This document shows, one piece after another, positions 18,628 through 28,599 of a DNA stretch of 64,000 nt (the first letter of the stretch is position 1; the number at the start of each line of letters is the position of its first letter). The notes beneath the pieces were generated by a model. That model was not told the DNA's origin. It made no database searches and worked only from the letters and a program-made list of their open reading frames with translations. Source of the DNA: JAGPUQ01 sp050250395. GTDB taxonomy: Bacteria > Pseudomonadota > Gammaproteobacteria > Pseudomonadales > Porticoccaceae. The DNA is taken from NCBI GenBank assembly GCA_050250395.1, contig JBFWOQ010000013.1, positions 9,785-73,784 on the forward strand, in the 5' to 3' direction. Made by a program: the position numbers and the translations under genes.

Positions 18628-19428
18628 CTACTTCCCGGAATAAACCGGCGGTCGCTTTTCCTGAAACGATTTCACGCCCTCGGCGGCATCCTCGGTCAGC
18701 GCCAGTTCCTGCATGACCGACACGAAGTCGGAGATTGCGGCATCCGGTCCCTCCAGAAACGCGCGGCGCACATTGCGCAGCGTGGCCTGTACCGCGAGCG
18801 GTGCCTGGCGGCCGATCTCGGCGGCGAGTTCCAGGGCGCGGTCGAGCTCGCTGCCTTCGGGCACGATCTCCTGGATGAAATTGAAGCGCAGCGCTTCCGC
18901 CGGGGTGAATTCGTAGCCGGTGAGCAGCACTTTCATGGCGTTGCCCCAGCCGGCGCGCTCGGCCATGCGCAGGGTGGCGCCGCCCACCGCCATCACGCCG
19001 CGGCCGACTTCCAGTTGCGAGAAGCGCGTGCCTTCGGCGGCGACGACGATTTCGGTGGCGAGCATGAGTTCGATGCCGGCGGTGTAGCAGATGCCCTTGA
19101 CCGCAGTCACCACCGGCTTGCTGCGATAGGGTTTGCCGAGCGCAAACGGATTAATGCCGCCGTTGGGGATCAGCGGTTGGCCGGCGCGCATGGTGGCGGC
19201 GAATTTGGGCAGGTCGAGGCCGGCGGTGAAGTGCTTGCCGTGGGCGAACAGCACGCCCACCCAAAGGTCGGCCGCGTCTTCCAGGCGCTTATAGGCAAGG
19301 CCCAGCTCGGCGAACATCTTGGGCGTGAAGCCGTTGTACTTTTCCGGCCGGTCGATGCCGATCAACAGGATGCGATCGCGGATTTCGGTGGTGATGCGGC
19401 CTTCGGGGTCGCGCGTTTCGTCGCTCAT
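18628..19428 (-). CDS. Enoyl-CoA hydratase/isomerase family protein (crotonase)
   Basis: Crotonase-fold protein of 266 residues, starting MSDETRDPEGRITTEIRDRI. The oxyanion-hole regions HFTAGLDLPKF and CYTAGIELML are present. The two candidate catalytic glutamates are in AGIEL and SQLEVGRG, as in hydratases. The C-terminus has the usual KSFQEKRPPVYSGK. The frame is open far upstream through the Nudix gene, but the ATG at 19428 matches the family's normal start. It lies 29 bp downstream of the Nudix gene on the same strand, so the two are probably cotranscribed. The specific reaction is not known. Confidence 0.88.
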   Translation of the reverse strand: MSDETRDPEGRITTEIRDRILLIGIDRPEKYNGFTPKMFAELGLAYKRLEDAADLWVGVLFAHGKHFTAGLDLPKFAATMRAGQPLIPNGGINPFALGKPYRSKPVVTAVKGICYTAGIELMLATEIVVAAEGTRFSQLEVGRGVMAVGGATLRMAERAGWGNAMKVLLTGYEFTPAEALRFNFIQEIVPEGSELDRALELAAEIGRQAPLAVQATLRNVRRAFLEGPDAAISDFVSVMQELALTEDAAEGVKSFQEKRPPVYSGK

Positions 19429-19457
19429 GAGGGTTCTCGCAGATTGTGGCAATGGTG

Positions 19458-20279
19458 TCAGTAATGGGTTTCCGCAGGCTCGTGATAGACGTAGCCGGGA
19501 TCGCCCGGGATCAGTACGCCCGGTTTGCCGCTCGGGGTGTCGACCCGCAGCGGCAGGATGCGGGGGAACTCGGTCTGCGCCGCGACGCCCATCAGCAGTT
19601 CCGCGGTGTTGTGGTACCGGGCGATGCCTTCGAGGTTCTTGATGGTGGGGAAGAAGATCGCGAAGCCGTCCTCGCGGGCGCGGCGCAGCGCCGTGGCGGG
19701 ATTGATCCAGACCTGGGAGACGGCTTCGTGGTTGTCGATGATGGATTCCTGGTGCTCGGGCGCGCGGCAGACGAAAAACCGGGTGTCGAAACGACGCGGC
19801 ATGGGCACCGGCGTGACCCAGTGGCTGTAGTAGAGCAGTTGATCGGTGGCGAGGCGGAGTTTTTCCGTGCGGCAGATGTCGAGCAGGGTGATTTCGCCCT
19901 TGTTGAGGGCGGCGCGATAGCCGGCGAAGCGCGCTTTCGCCGCCGGTTCGCGGAGGCGCACGATGTTCCCGTCGCGGTTGTAGGCGAGCAGGATGCCGGC
20001 TTCCTCGAAGCTCTCGCGGATGGCGCCCATCCAGTAGGCGAGGCCGTACCGGGGAACGCCGAGGATGGCGCTGGCGCGGCGGTCGTCGAGCCTGGCGCAC
20101 AGGGCTTCGAAATCGCCGTGGGCATCGTGGAGATCGACCTTGCCGCCGGGAAAGACGAAGGCGCCGCCGAAGGATTCGGATTTGCCGCTGCGTTCGAGCA
20201 GCAGCACTTCGAGTTCACCGGCCGGACTGTCGCGAAACAGCATGAGGGTGGCGGAGTAGTGGAGTTTTGCGTTGCTCAT
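19458..20279 (-). CDS. Nudix hydrolase, NUDT19-like with split Nudix box
   Basis: The 273-residue product begins MSNAKLHYSATLMLFRDSPAG; the start at 20279 has GAGGAAAC directly upstream. The first half of the Nudix box, VFPGGKVD, lies near residue 45. The second half, AIRESFEEAGILL, comes only about 40 residues later instead of directly. Such an insertion is known from NUDT19-type coenzyme A diphosphatases, which hydrolyse CoA and acyl-CoAs to 3',5'-ADP and phosphopantetheine derivatives. This fits its neighbours, a crotonase and an acyl-CoA ligase. Substrate assignment is inference. Confidence 0.88.
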   Translation of the reverse strand: MSNAKLHYSATLMLFRDSPAGELEVLLLERSGKSESFGGAFVFPGGKVDLHDAHGDFEALCARLDDRRASAILGVPRYGLAYWMGAIRESFEEAGILLAYNRDGNIVRLREPAAKARFAGYRAALNKGEITLLDICRTEKLRLATDQLLYYSHWVTPVPMPRRFDTRFFVCRAPEHQESIIDNHEAVSQVWINPATALRRAREDGFAIFFPTIKNLEGIARYHNTAELLMGVAAQTEFPRILPLRVDTPSGKPGVLIPGDPGYVYHEPAETHY

Positions 20280-20364
20280 GGTTTCCTCGGGTGGAGAGTT
20301 CGGTTGAAAGTTCAGTAGATAACGCATTTGACAGTGTCATGGATGCCCTGAATAACCATCTGCT

Positions 20365-20437
20365 CGTCGTTCCCGCGCAAGCGGGAACCCAGGAATCTCA
20401 AAGTCTTCTGGATGCCCGCCTGCGCGGGCATGACGGA
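20365..20437. repeat. REP-like palindrome pair
   Basis: Two short hairpins in series: GTTCCCGC/GCGGGAAC around GCAA (20369-20388) and ATGCCCGC/GCGGGCAT (20412-20431). They are flanked by CGTC and GACGG. This is the common extragenic palindrome type of Gammaproteobacteria (GTCATTCCCGCG...). A related pair is inside the element at 63715-63878. Confidence 0.75.
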
Positions 20438-20446
20438 CTTTTAGTC

Positions 20447-20570
20447 GTAGCGTGGGCAAAGCGCAGCGTGCCCACGCGGATCTCTGCCAGGCACCGCGCT
20501 CCGTCCCGCGTGGGCACGGCCTATCGGCCTTTGCCCACCCTACGGTCCTTGCCCAACCTACGACGTTTTT
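20447..20570. repeat. Second palindromic repeat type
   Basis: CGTGGGCA (20451-20458) pairs with TGCCCACG (20469-20476), and a second CGTGGGCA near 20511 pairs with TGCCCACC near 20530. Both are embedded in GTAG...CCTACG-type flanks. It looks like a different extragenic repeat family placed next to the REP pair. Confidence 0.6.
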
Positions 20571-20612
20571 TCACACCGCCTCCGGCACCGGCATGATGGA
20601 TATCCTGAACCC

Positions 20613-22289
<1,677 letters not shown>

Positions 22290-22407
22290 GCGATGGTCCC
22301 CCGGGTCGCCTTGGATTTGGTGGTTTGCGGCGTCAGCGCCGCATTATAGGCCGCGTTCGGGGTAGCACAATTTGGCCGCCGCGGCTGTGCCGGCCGGGCT
22401 ACCGGGC

Positions 22408-22437
22408 GGTTGAAATCCGCGTCGACGGACCCATGTT
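22408..22437 (+). promoter_or_regulatory. Heat-shock (sigma-32 type) promoter of htpG
   Basis: GTTGAAA at 22409-22415 matches the sigma-32 -35 consensus CTTGAAA at six of seven positions. ACCCATGT at 22429-22436 matches the -10 consensus CCCCATnT in all but the first base. The spacer is 13 bp, within the sigma-32 range. It lies about 54 bp before the htpG start, as expected for a heat-shock gene. Confidence 0.7.
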
Positions 22438-22489
22438 GGGCGGCTGTTGTTGTATCTGTAGCCATCGCCACACCTGAAGGAGGGGAGAG

Positions 22490-24385
22490 ATGACGGAAGC
22501 CGCGCCTGCGCAGACCCTGGGCTTTCAGACGGAGGCCAAGCGCCTGCTGCACCTGATGATCCACTCCATGTACAGCAATCGCGATATTTTCCTGCGCGAG
22601 CTGATCTCGAACGCTTCCGACGCCGCCGACAAGCTGCGCTTCGCGGCGCTGGAAAACGCCGCCCTGCTGGCCGGCGACGCCGAGCTGCGGGTGCGGATCG
22701 ACGTTGATCCCGAGGCGCACACCATCACCATCGCCGACAACGGCATCGGCATGTCGCGGGACGAGGCGGTGGCCAATCTCGGCACCATCGCGCGCTCCGG
22801 CACGGCGGAATTCATCGGCAACCTGAGCGGCGACCAGAAAAAGGACGCCAATCTCATCGGCCAGTTCGGCATCGGCTTCTATTCCGGCTTTCTGGTGGCC
22901 GACCGCATCCTGGTCGAGAGCCGCCGCGCCGATCTGCCCGCGGACGCCGGCGTGCGCTGGAGCTGCGACGGCGAGGCCGAGTTCACCGTCGAGACCATCG
23001 CGCGCGCCGAGCGCGGCACCCGGGTGATCCTGCACATCAAGGAAGACGCCCGCGAGTACGAGAACGACTGGCGCTTGCGCACCCTGGTCAAAAAATATTC
23101 CGACCATATCGCCATTCCGGTGGAGATGCTCAGGCAGGACCTGGGCGGCGACAAGGAAGACGAAGCTCCGGGCGCGCCCGAGTACGAGCGCGTCAACAGC
23201 GCCACCGCGCTGTGGATGCGCACCAGGCAGGATGTCAGCGACGACGAGTACAAGGCCTTTTACCAGCATGTGTCCCACGACTTCCGCGATCCGCTGGCCT
23301 GGAGCCACAACCGCGTCGAGGGCAAGGTCGATTACACCAGCCTGGTCTACATTCCCGCGCACGCGCCCTTCGATCTCTACAACCGCGAGACCCCGCGCGG
23401 GCTCAAGCTCTATATCCAGCGCATCTTCATCATGGATGACGCCGAGCAGTTTTTGCCGCTCTACCTGCGCTTTGTGAAAGGCGTGGTGGATTGCGCGGAT
23501 CTGCCGCTGAATGTGTCCCGCGAGCTGCTGCAGCGCACGCCGGCGGTGGACAGCATTCGCGTGGCGCTCACCAAGCGCATTCTGGAGTTGCTCGAAACCA
23601 CCGCGCGGGACAAGCCCGACCTCTACCGCGCGTTCTGGGACGAGTTCGGCACCGTGATCAAGGAAGGGCTGGGCGAGGACCACGCCAATCGCGAGCGCGT
23701 CGCCGGGTTGCTGCGCTTTGCCAGCACCCGCGTCGAAGGCGAGCGGGTGTCGCTGGCCGACTATGTCGCGGACATGAAGCCTGGCCAGGACAAAATTTAC
23801 TATCTGGTGGCGGAGTCCGAGAGCGCCGCGCGTCACAGCCCCTATCTGGAAGCGTTCCGGCAGCGCGGCATCGAAGTCCTGCTGCTCGGCGAGCGCATCG
23901 ACGAATGGGCGATGTCCTATCTCACCGAATTCGACGGCAAGGCGCTGCGCGACATCAGCCGTGGCGAACTGGATCTGGCGGAACTCGGGGAAGCGCCCGC
24001 CGATGCAGCGCCGGCCGCAACCGTTGCGAACGATGGGGTGCTGGAACAGATCAAGACGCTGTTGGGCGACGGCATCGCCGAGGTGCGCGCCTCGGCGCGC
24101 CTCACCGAATCCCCCGCCTGTCTGGTGCTGACCAAGGACGCGCTGGGTCCGCAGATGCGCAAGATGCTGGCCGCGGCGGGTCAGGAGCTTCCCGAGACCA
24201 AGCCGATCCTGGAAGTGAACCTGGGGCACGCGCTGGTCGCCCGTCTGGCGCAGGAACAGGACGCGACGCGACGGGAGGATCTCGCCCACTTGCTGTACGA
24301 TCAGGCCGCGCTCGGCGCCGGCGAGGCGCTCGCCAATCCCGCGCAATTCGTCCAGCGCCTCAACCGGTTGTTGCTGGGAACCTGA
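22490..24385 (+). CDS. htpG: Chaperone protein HtpG (Hsp90)
   Basis: ATP-dependent dimeric Hsp90 chaperone of 631 residues, full length for the bacterial family. The N-terminal GHKL ATPase domain shows FLRELISNASDAADKLRF, the DNGIGM motif and GQFGIGFYSGFLV. The middle domain has the catalytic-loop region NVSRELLQ. The C-terminal dimerisation domain follows from about residue 500. AAGGAGGGG precedes the ATG by seven bases. It is divergent from the acyl-CoA ligase gene and has a sigma-32-like promoter. Confidence 0.98.
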   Translation: MTEAAPAQTLGFQTEAKRLLHLMIHSMYSNRDIFLRELISNASDAADKLRFAALENAALLAGDAELRVRIDVDPEAHTITIADNGIGMSRDEAVANLGTIARSGTAEFIGNLSGDQKKDANLIGQFGIGFYSGFLVADRILVESRRADLPADAGVRWSCDGEAEFTVETIARAERGTRVILHIKEDAREYENDWRLRTLVKKYSDHIAIPVEMLRQDLGGDKEDEAPGAPEYERVNSATALWMRTRQDVSDDEYKAFYQHVSHDFRDPLAWSHNRVEGKVDYTSLVYIPAHAPFDLYNRETPRGLKLYIQRIFIMDDAEQFLPLYLRFVKGVVDCADLPLNVSRELLQRTPAVDSIRVALTKRILELLETTARDKPDLYRAFWDEFGTVIKEGLGEDHANRERVAGLLRFASTRVEGERVSLADYVADMKPGQDKIYYLVAESESAARHSPYLEAFRQRGIEVLLLGERIDEWAMSYLTEFDGKALRDISRGELDLAELGEAPADAAPAATVANDGVLEQIKTLLGDGIAEVRASARLTESPACLVLTKDALGPQMRKMLAAAGQELPETKPILEVNLGHALVARLAQEQDATRREDLAHLLYDQAALGAGEALANPAQFVQRLNRLLLGT

Positions 24386-24403
24386 ACGCGGCGGCGGGAA
24401 TGC

Positions 24404-24433
24404 GGCGTTGCCCCGGGCCTCGGGGCAAGCGCC
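24404..24433 (+). terminator. GC-rich hairpin after htpG
   Basis: TTGCCCCG (24408-24415) pairs perfectly with CGGGGCAA (24421-24428) around a 5-base loop. GGCG and CGCC extend the stem with one bulge. No T-run follows, so it may attenuate or protect the message rather than terminate alone. Confidence 0.4.
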
Positions 24434-24465
24434 GAGTCGCCGGGCAGGATTGACGGGGAGCCGTT

Positions 24466-25224
24466 GTGAAACTGCGTGTCGTCACCTACAACATTCATCG
24501 TGCGATCGGGCTGGACCGGCGCTTTCAGCCCGAGCGCATCGTCAAGATTCTCCGCGACCAGGATGCGGATATCGTGTTGCTGCAAGAGGTGGACGACGGC
24601 GCGCCGCGCTCCCGGGAACAGGATATGGCGCGCGAACTGGCCGCCGAACTCGGCTACCCTCATTACGCGGCCGGCCACAATGTCAGTCTGCGCAAGGGCC
24701 GTTACGGCAACGCCACCCTGAGTCGCTACCCTATCGTGCGCGAACGCAACATCGACCTCACCATCGGCGATCTCAAGCGGCGCGGCTGTCAGCACACAGC
24801 CATCGAAATCGAGCAGCGCGGGACGTCCTCCTACCGGCTCGAAGTGTTCAATCTGCATCTGGGTCTGGGATCGCTGGAGCGCCAGCGTCAGGCCGGTCTG
24901 CTGCTGCGCTCGACGGAATTCAAGGCGGTCGATCAGCACAGCGCCTGCATCGTCGGCGGCGACTTCAACGACTGGCTGTCGAGTCTGCGCGCGCTCTTTG
25001 TCGAGGGCATGGCGCTGCACTGCGCGACCGATCGCGAAAAGCGCGTCAGAACCCGGTCGCTGAAGACCTATCCCTCGTTCGCGCCGCGCGGCGGCCTCGA
25101 CCGCATCTACTATCGCGGCAATTTGCGTCAGCTCGGCGCGGAAGTCTGCCGGCACCCGCTCACCCGGGTGGCGAGTGACCACCTGCCCGTGATCGCCGAC
25201 TTCGAATTGTTCCGGAAATCCTGA
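24466..25224 (+). CDS. Endonuclease/exonuclease/phosphatase family protein
   Basis: The 252-residue product has all conserved blocks of the EEP fold. The N-terminal RVVTYNIHRAIG carries the catalytic Asn, VLLQEVDD carries the metal-binding Glu, and VFNLHLGLG, IVGGDFNDW and a C-terminal ASDHLPVIADF complete the set. Members cut nucleic acids, phospholipids or inositol phosphates; this short, signal-less form is usually annotated only as an EEP protein. Translation starts at GTG 24466 with GGGGAG upstream. It follows htpG by 80 bp and is followed by a good terminator. Confidence 0.9.
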   Translation: MKLRVVTYNIHRAIGLDRRFQPERIVKILRDQDADIVLLQEVDDGAPRSREQDMARELAAELGYPHYAAGHNVSLRKGRYGNATLSRYPIVRERNIDLTIGDLKRRGCQHTAIEIEQRGTSSYRLEVFNLHLGLGSLERQRQAGLLLRSTEFKAVDQHSACIVGGDFNDWLSSLRALFVEGMALHCATDREKRVRTRSLKTYPSFAPRGGLDRIYYRGNLRQLGAEVCRHPLTRVASDHLPVIADFELFRKS

Positions 25225-25246
25225 ACGGGATTCCCCGTTTTCTCCT
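25224..25246 (+). terminator. Rho-independent terminator after the EEP gene
   Basis: AACGGG (25224-25229) pairs with CCCGTT (25234-25239) around ATTC and is followed by the pyrimidine-rich tail TTCTCCT. The stem begins at the last base of the stop codon. Confidence 0.5.
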
Positions 25247-25356
25247 GTAGGCCGGCGCGATCCCGGTCAGTGCCTGCCCCGGTTGCCGCCGGCTCGGGTA
25301 GGATTGCGTACGCCGCCGCCGAGGCTCGGCGGATACAACAACGCGGGGGAATCTGC

Positions 25357-27384
25357 ATGGCATCGTTGGGCAAGAGTGTTTTCTGGTTCGGCGTGGCCGC
25401 CCTGGGCGCGCTGGCGTTCGGTGGCATCGCGACGGCCCGCGGCGAGCCGCTCGACGCCTGGTGGCTGATCGCCGCCGCGGTGTGCGTGTACGCCATCGGC
25501 TATCGCGTCTACGGCGCCTGGGTGGCGACGCGCGTGCTGCTGGTCGATGGCCGGCCGACGCCGGCGGTGCGCATCGACGACGGCCGCGACTTCGTGCCCA
25601 CCAACCGCTGGGTGGTGTTCGGCCATCACTTCGCCGCCATTGCCGGGCCGGGCCCGCTGGTCGGGCCGACGCTGGCGGCGCAGTTCGGCTACCTGCCGGG
25701 CACGCTGTGGATCCTGATCGGCGCGGTGCTCGGCGGCTGCATCCAGGACATGGTGATCCTGTTTTGCTCGACCCGCCGCGACGGGCGCAGCCTCGGCCAG
25801 ATGGCGCGTGACGAGCTGGGCCCGGTCGGCGGCGGCGCGGCGCTGGTCGGCACGCTGATGATCCTGGTGATCCTGATCTCGGTGCTGGGGCTGGTGATCG
25901 TGAACGCCATGAAGCACAGTCCCTGGGCCACGGCGACGGTGATCGCGACCATTCCGATTGCCGTGCTGGTGGGGGTCTACATGCGCGGCATTCGCCCCGG
26001 GCGGGTGCTGGAGGGCAGCGCCATCGGCGTCGCGCTGCTGCTGCTGGCGGTGTGGGGCGGCGGCTGGGTGGATCAGCACCCGCTGCTGCGGACCTGGTTC
26101 GACCACGGGCCGCTGCCGATCGCCTACGCCATCATGGTCTACGGCTTCGCCGCCGCCGTGCTGCCGGTGTGGCTGCTGCTGGCGCCGCGCGATTACCTGT
26201 CGACCTTCATGAAGCTGGGCACGGTGACGCTGCTGGCCATCGCCATCGTCTGGCTCAATCCGGTGCTGCACATGCCGGCGCTGACGCCGTTCGTGGACGG
26301 CAGCGGGCCGATCTTTGCCGGCAAGGTGTTCCCGTTCGTGTTCATCACCATCGCCTGCGGGGCGATCTCGGGTTTTCATGCGCTGGTCAGCTCCGGCACC
26401 ACGCCCAAGCTGCTCACCGACGAGCGCGACATCCACATGATCGGCTACGGCAGCATGATGCTGGAATCCTTCGTGGCCATGATGGCGCTGATCGCCGCCT
26501 GCGTGCTGGAGCCGGGCGTGTTCTTCGCCATCAACACCGCGCCCGGCGTGGTCGGGGAGGGCGCCCAGGCCGTCGCGACCATCTCGTCCTGGGGCTTTCC
26601 GGTGGCGCTCGAACAGATGCAGGAGCTGGCCCGGCAGATGGGCGAGGCGACGCTGTTCGGCCGCACCGGCGGCGCGCCGTCGCTGGCGGTCGGCATGGCC
26701 AGCATCTTCAGCAGCGCCTTCGGGCAGGGCCTGCTGGCGGTCTGGTACCACTTCGCCATCATGTTCGAGGCGATCTTCATCCTGACCACGCTCGACGCCG
26801 GCACCCGCGTCGGGCGCTTCATGTTGCAGGATTTCCTGGGCAACTTCGTGCCGGCGCTGGGGCGCACCAGCTGGTATCCGTCGGTGCTGCTGTGCAGCGC
26901 GCTGGTGGTCGGCGCCTGGGGCTATTTCCTGTACATCGGCGTCATCGATCCGGCCGGCGGGGTCAATATCCTGTGGCCGCTGTTCGGCATCTCGAACCAG
27001 ATCCTGGCCGCCATCGCCCTGTGCGTGGGCACCGCCATCCTGGTCAAGACCGGGCGCGAGCGCTATTTCTGGGTCACCGGCCTGCCGCTGGCCTGGCTGA
27101 CGGCGGTCACCAGCACCGCCGCCTGGCAGAAGGTGATGAGCGACGACCCGCGGCTGGGCTTTTTCGCCGGTGCCAATGATCTGGCCGCCAAGCTGGCCGG
27201 CGGCGTGCTGGCGCCCGAGAAGGCAGCGGTTGCCCCGCAGCTCATCGTCAACATGCGCCTCGACGGCTGGCTGACGGTGCTGTTCGTGGGCCTGCTGTGG
27301 CTGATCCTGGCCGACACGGCGCGGGTGTGCCTGCGCCACTGGCGCCGAGCGTCGGCGGCCGTGCCCGCCGGGGGGCGCGCATGA
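25357..27384 (+). CDS. cstA: Carbon starvation protein CstA, peptide/pyruvate transporter
   Basis: Inner membrane transporter of 675 residues with about 16 hydrophobic helices. Typical CstA segments are visible: a soluble loop with DGRDFVPTNRWVVFGHHFAAIAGPGPLVGP near residue 75, then SGFHALVSSGTTPK and the C-terminal LWPLFGISNQILAAIAL. E. coli homologues import peptides and pyruvate under carbon limitation. The ATG at 25357 has CGGGGGA seven bases upstream. Its stop overlaps the ybdD start by ATGA, so the two are translationally coupled. Confidence 0.96.
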   Translation: MASLGKSVFWFGVAALGALAFGGIATARGEPLDAWWLIAAAVCVYAIGYRVYGAWVATRVLLVDGRPTPAVRIDDGRDFVPTNRWVVFGHHFAAIAGPGPLVGPTLAAQFGYLPGTLWILIGAVLGGCIQDMVILFCSTRRDGRSLGQMARDELGPVGGGAALVGTLMILVILISVLGLVIVNAMKHSPWATATVIATIPIAVLVGVYMRGIRPGRVLEGSAIGVALLLLAVWGGGWVDQHPLLRTWFDHGPLPIAYAIMVYGFAAAVLPVWLLLAPRDYLSTFMKLGTVTLLAIAIVWLNPVLHMPALTPFVDGSGPIFAGKVFPFVFITIACGAISGFHALVSSGTTPKLLTDERDIHMIGYGSMMLESFVAMMALIAACVLEPGVFFAINTAPGVVGEGAQAVATISSWGFPVALEQMQELARQMGEATLFGRTGGAPSLAVGMASIFSSAFGQGLLAVWYHFAIMFEAIFILTTLDAGTRVGRFMLQDFLGNFVPALGRTSWYPSVLLCSALVVGAWGYFLYIGVIDPAGGVNILWPLFGISNQILAAIALCVGTAILVKTGRERYFWVTGLPLAWLTAVTSTAAWQKVMSDDPRLGFFAGANDLAAKLAGGVLAPEKAAVAPQLIVNMRLDGWLTVLFVGLLWLILADTARVCLRHWRRASAAVPAGGRA

Positions 27385-27557
27385 AGGCGCTGCGCGCGTT
27401 CTGGGCCTGGCTGCGGGAAGTGTCCGGCGACGATGCCTACGAGCGTTACCTGGCCCACCACGCGGCGGCGCATCCGGACGGTACGCCGCTTGGGCGGCGG
27501 GAGTTTTTCCGGCGCCGGCAGGAAGCTGCCTGGTCCGCGGTGAAGCGCTGCTGCTGA
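27381..27557 (+). CDS. ybdD: YbdD/YjiX family small protein
   Basis: The 58-residue product starts within the last codons of cstA (ATGA overlap), the standard arrangement for this DUF466 family. It has the characteristic WLREVSGDDAYERYLAHH and PLGRREFFRRRQ segments. In E. coli the YjiX/YbdD partner is needed for pyruvate uptake by the BtsT/CstA-type transporter. A double cysteine ends the chain. The gene is convergent with metR, 46 bp away. Confidence 0.93.
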   Translation: MKALRAFWAWLREVSGDDAYERYLAHHAAAHPDGTPLGRREFFRRRQEAAWSAVKRCC

Positions 27558-27603
27558 TGAGCGGTTGCGCGAAAGGGCGCGGCGCCGGCGGGAGACTTGG
27601 TTA

Positions 27604-28503
27604 TCAGGGCACGGCGGCGGCCTGATGCTCGCCGGCAAAAGTACAGAAGTCCCGCAGATAGTCCAGCTCCCGGTCGCCGGAACGCAGCGCGGCGTACAGG
27701 GTGCGGTGCAGTCCCGCCGCGCCCAGCGGCCGGGTCACCAGGCTGCGGCTGTGGGGCGTGTGGCGCATCACCCAGTCGGGCAGGGCCGCGACACCCTGAC
27801 CGCTGGCCACGAGCAGCAGGATGATCGCCGTCAACTCCGCCTGGCGCACGGCGGCCGGCGCCACGCTGGCCGGTTGCAGGAAATACTTGAACACGTCCAT
27901 ACGCGCGGATTGCACCGGATAGGTGATCAGGGTCTCGCCGGCCAGATGCTCCGGTTGTATCCAGGCCTGCGCCGTCAGCGGATGGTTGTCCGGCAGCACC
28001 AGCAAGCCCTCGTAATCGAACAGCGGGACGAACGCGAGGTCGGGGGTTTCCACCGGGTCCGAGGTGATCACCAGATCGATATCGCCCTGGCGCAGCGCGG
28101 GCAGGGAGTCGAAGGCGAGGCCGAGGCGGATGTCCACGTCGACCGCCGGCCAGCGCGCCTTGAAGCGCGTTAGCACCGGCATCAGCCATTCGAAACAGGC
28201 GTGGCACTCGATGGCGAGATACAGCCGGCCGGCATCGCCCGCGGCGATCCGCGCCAGTTCGCGCTCGACCTGCTCGAAGCGGGGCAGGGTGTCCCGCGCC
28301 AGCGCCACCAGCTTGTGGCCGGCCGCCGACAGCCGGATCGGTTTGGTGTGGCGGTGGAACAGCGCCAGGCCGTAATAGTCCTCCAGCAGCTTGATCTGAT
28401 GGGACAGCGCCGAGGGAGTCAGATGCAGGCGCTCGGCGGCGCGCGCCAGACTGCCGGTGTCGGCCATGGCGAGCAGGTTGCGCAGGTGTCGGCGTTCGAT
28501 CAT
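27604..28503 (-). CDS. metR: LysR-type regulator MetR
   Basis: The 299-residue product has an N-terminal winged helix-turn-helix (HLRNLLAMADTGSLARAAER, then LHLTPSALSHQIKLLEDYYG) and the LysR effector domain. AIECHACFEWLMPVL and ITYPVQSARMDVFKYFLQPA are signature segments of MetR, which activates methionine genes with homocysteine as coinducer. It is divergent from metE, its usual target, which confirms the assignment. The ATG at 28503 (MIERRHL) matches known MetR starts better than a TTG three codons upstream. Confidence 0.95.
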   Translation of the reverse strand: MIERRHLRNLLAMADTGSLARAAERLHLTPSALSHQIKLLEDYYGLALFHRHTKPIRLSAAGHKLVALARDTLPRFEQVERELARIAAGDAGRLYLAIECHACFEWLMPVLTRFKARWPAVDVDIRLGLAFDSLPALRQGDIDLVITSDPVETPDLAFVPLFDYEGLLVLPDNHPLTAQAWIQPEHLAGETLITYPVQSARMDVFKYFLQPASVAPAAVRQAELTAIILLLVASGQGVAALPDWVMRHTPHSRSLVTRPLGAAGLHRTLYAALRSGDRELDYLRDFCTFAGEHQAAAVP

Positions 28504-28505
28504 GT

Positions 28506-28549
28506 TGAGCAAAAATCATGTTGTTTGGTAGAGACGTGAGATTTTATGG
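28506..28549. promoter_or_regulatory. Possible MetR operator sites in the metR-metE gap
   Basis: TGAGCAAAAATCA at 28506-28518 approximates the MetR box TGAA-N5-TTCA with two mismatches and sits over the metR start region. A weaker second candidate, TGAGATTTTATGG, lies at 28537-28549. The metR-metE gap is under 100 bp, so MetR must bind here if it regulates both genes. Exact sites are a guess. Confidence 0.35.
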
Positions 28550-28599
28550 ATTAGTCGCCGAAAATAGAATGGTCGTCCCGATTCGATCCGAGACGACAC

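Larger units (their letters stand above)
20280..20612. other. Intergenic region filled with REP-type palindromes
   Basis: These 333 bp separate the minus-strand Nudix gene from the minus-strand acyl-CoA ligase. Most of it is palindromic repeat sequence, described separately. No gene is seen. Confidence 0.6.

Noticed and set aside
28504..28599. Riboswitch or T-box upstream of metE
   Set aside because: The divergent gap is under 100 bp and shows no SAM, cobalamin or T-box core. Regulation by the adjacent MetR explains it.
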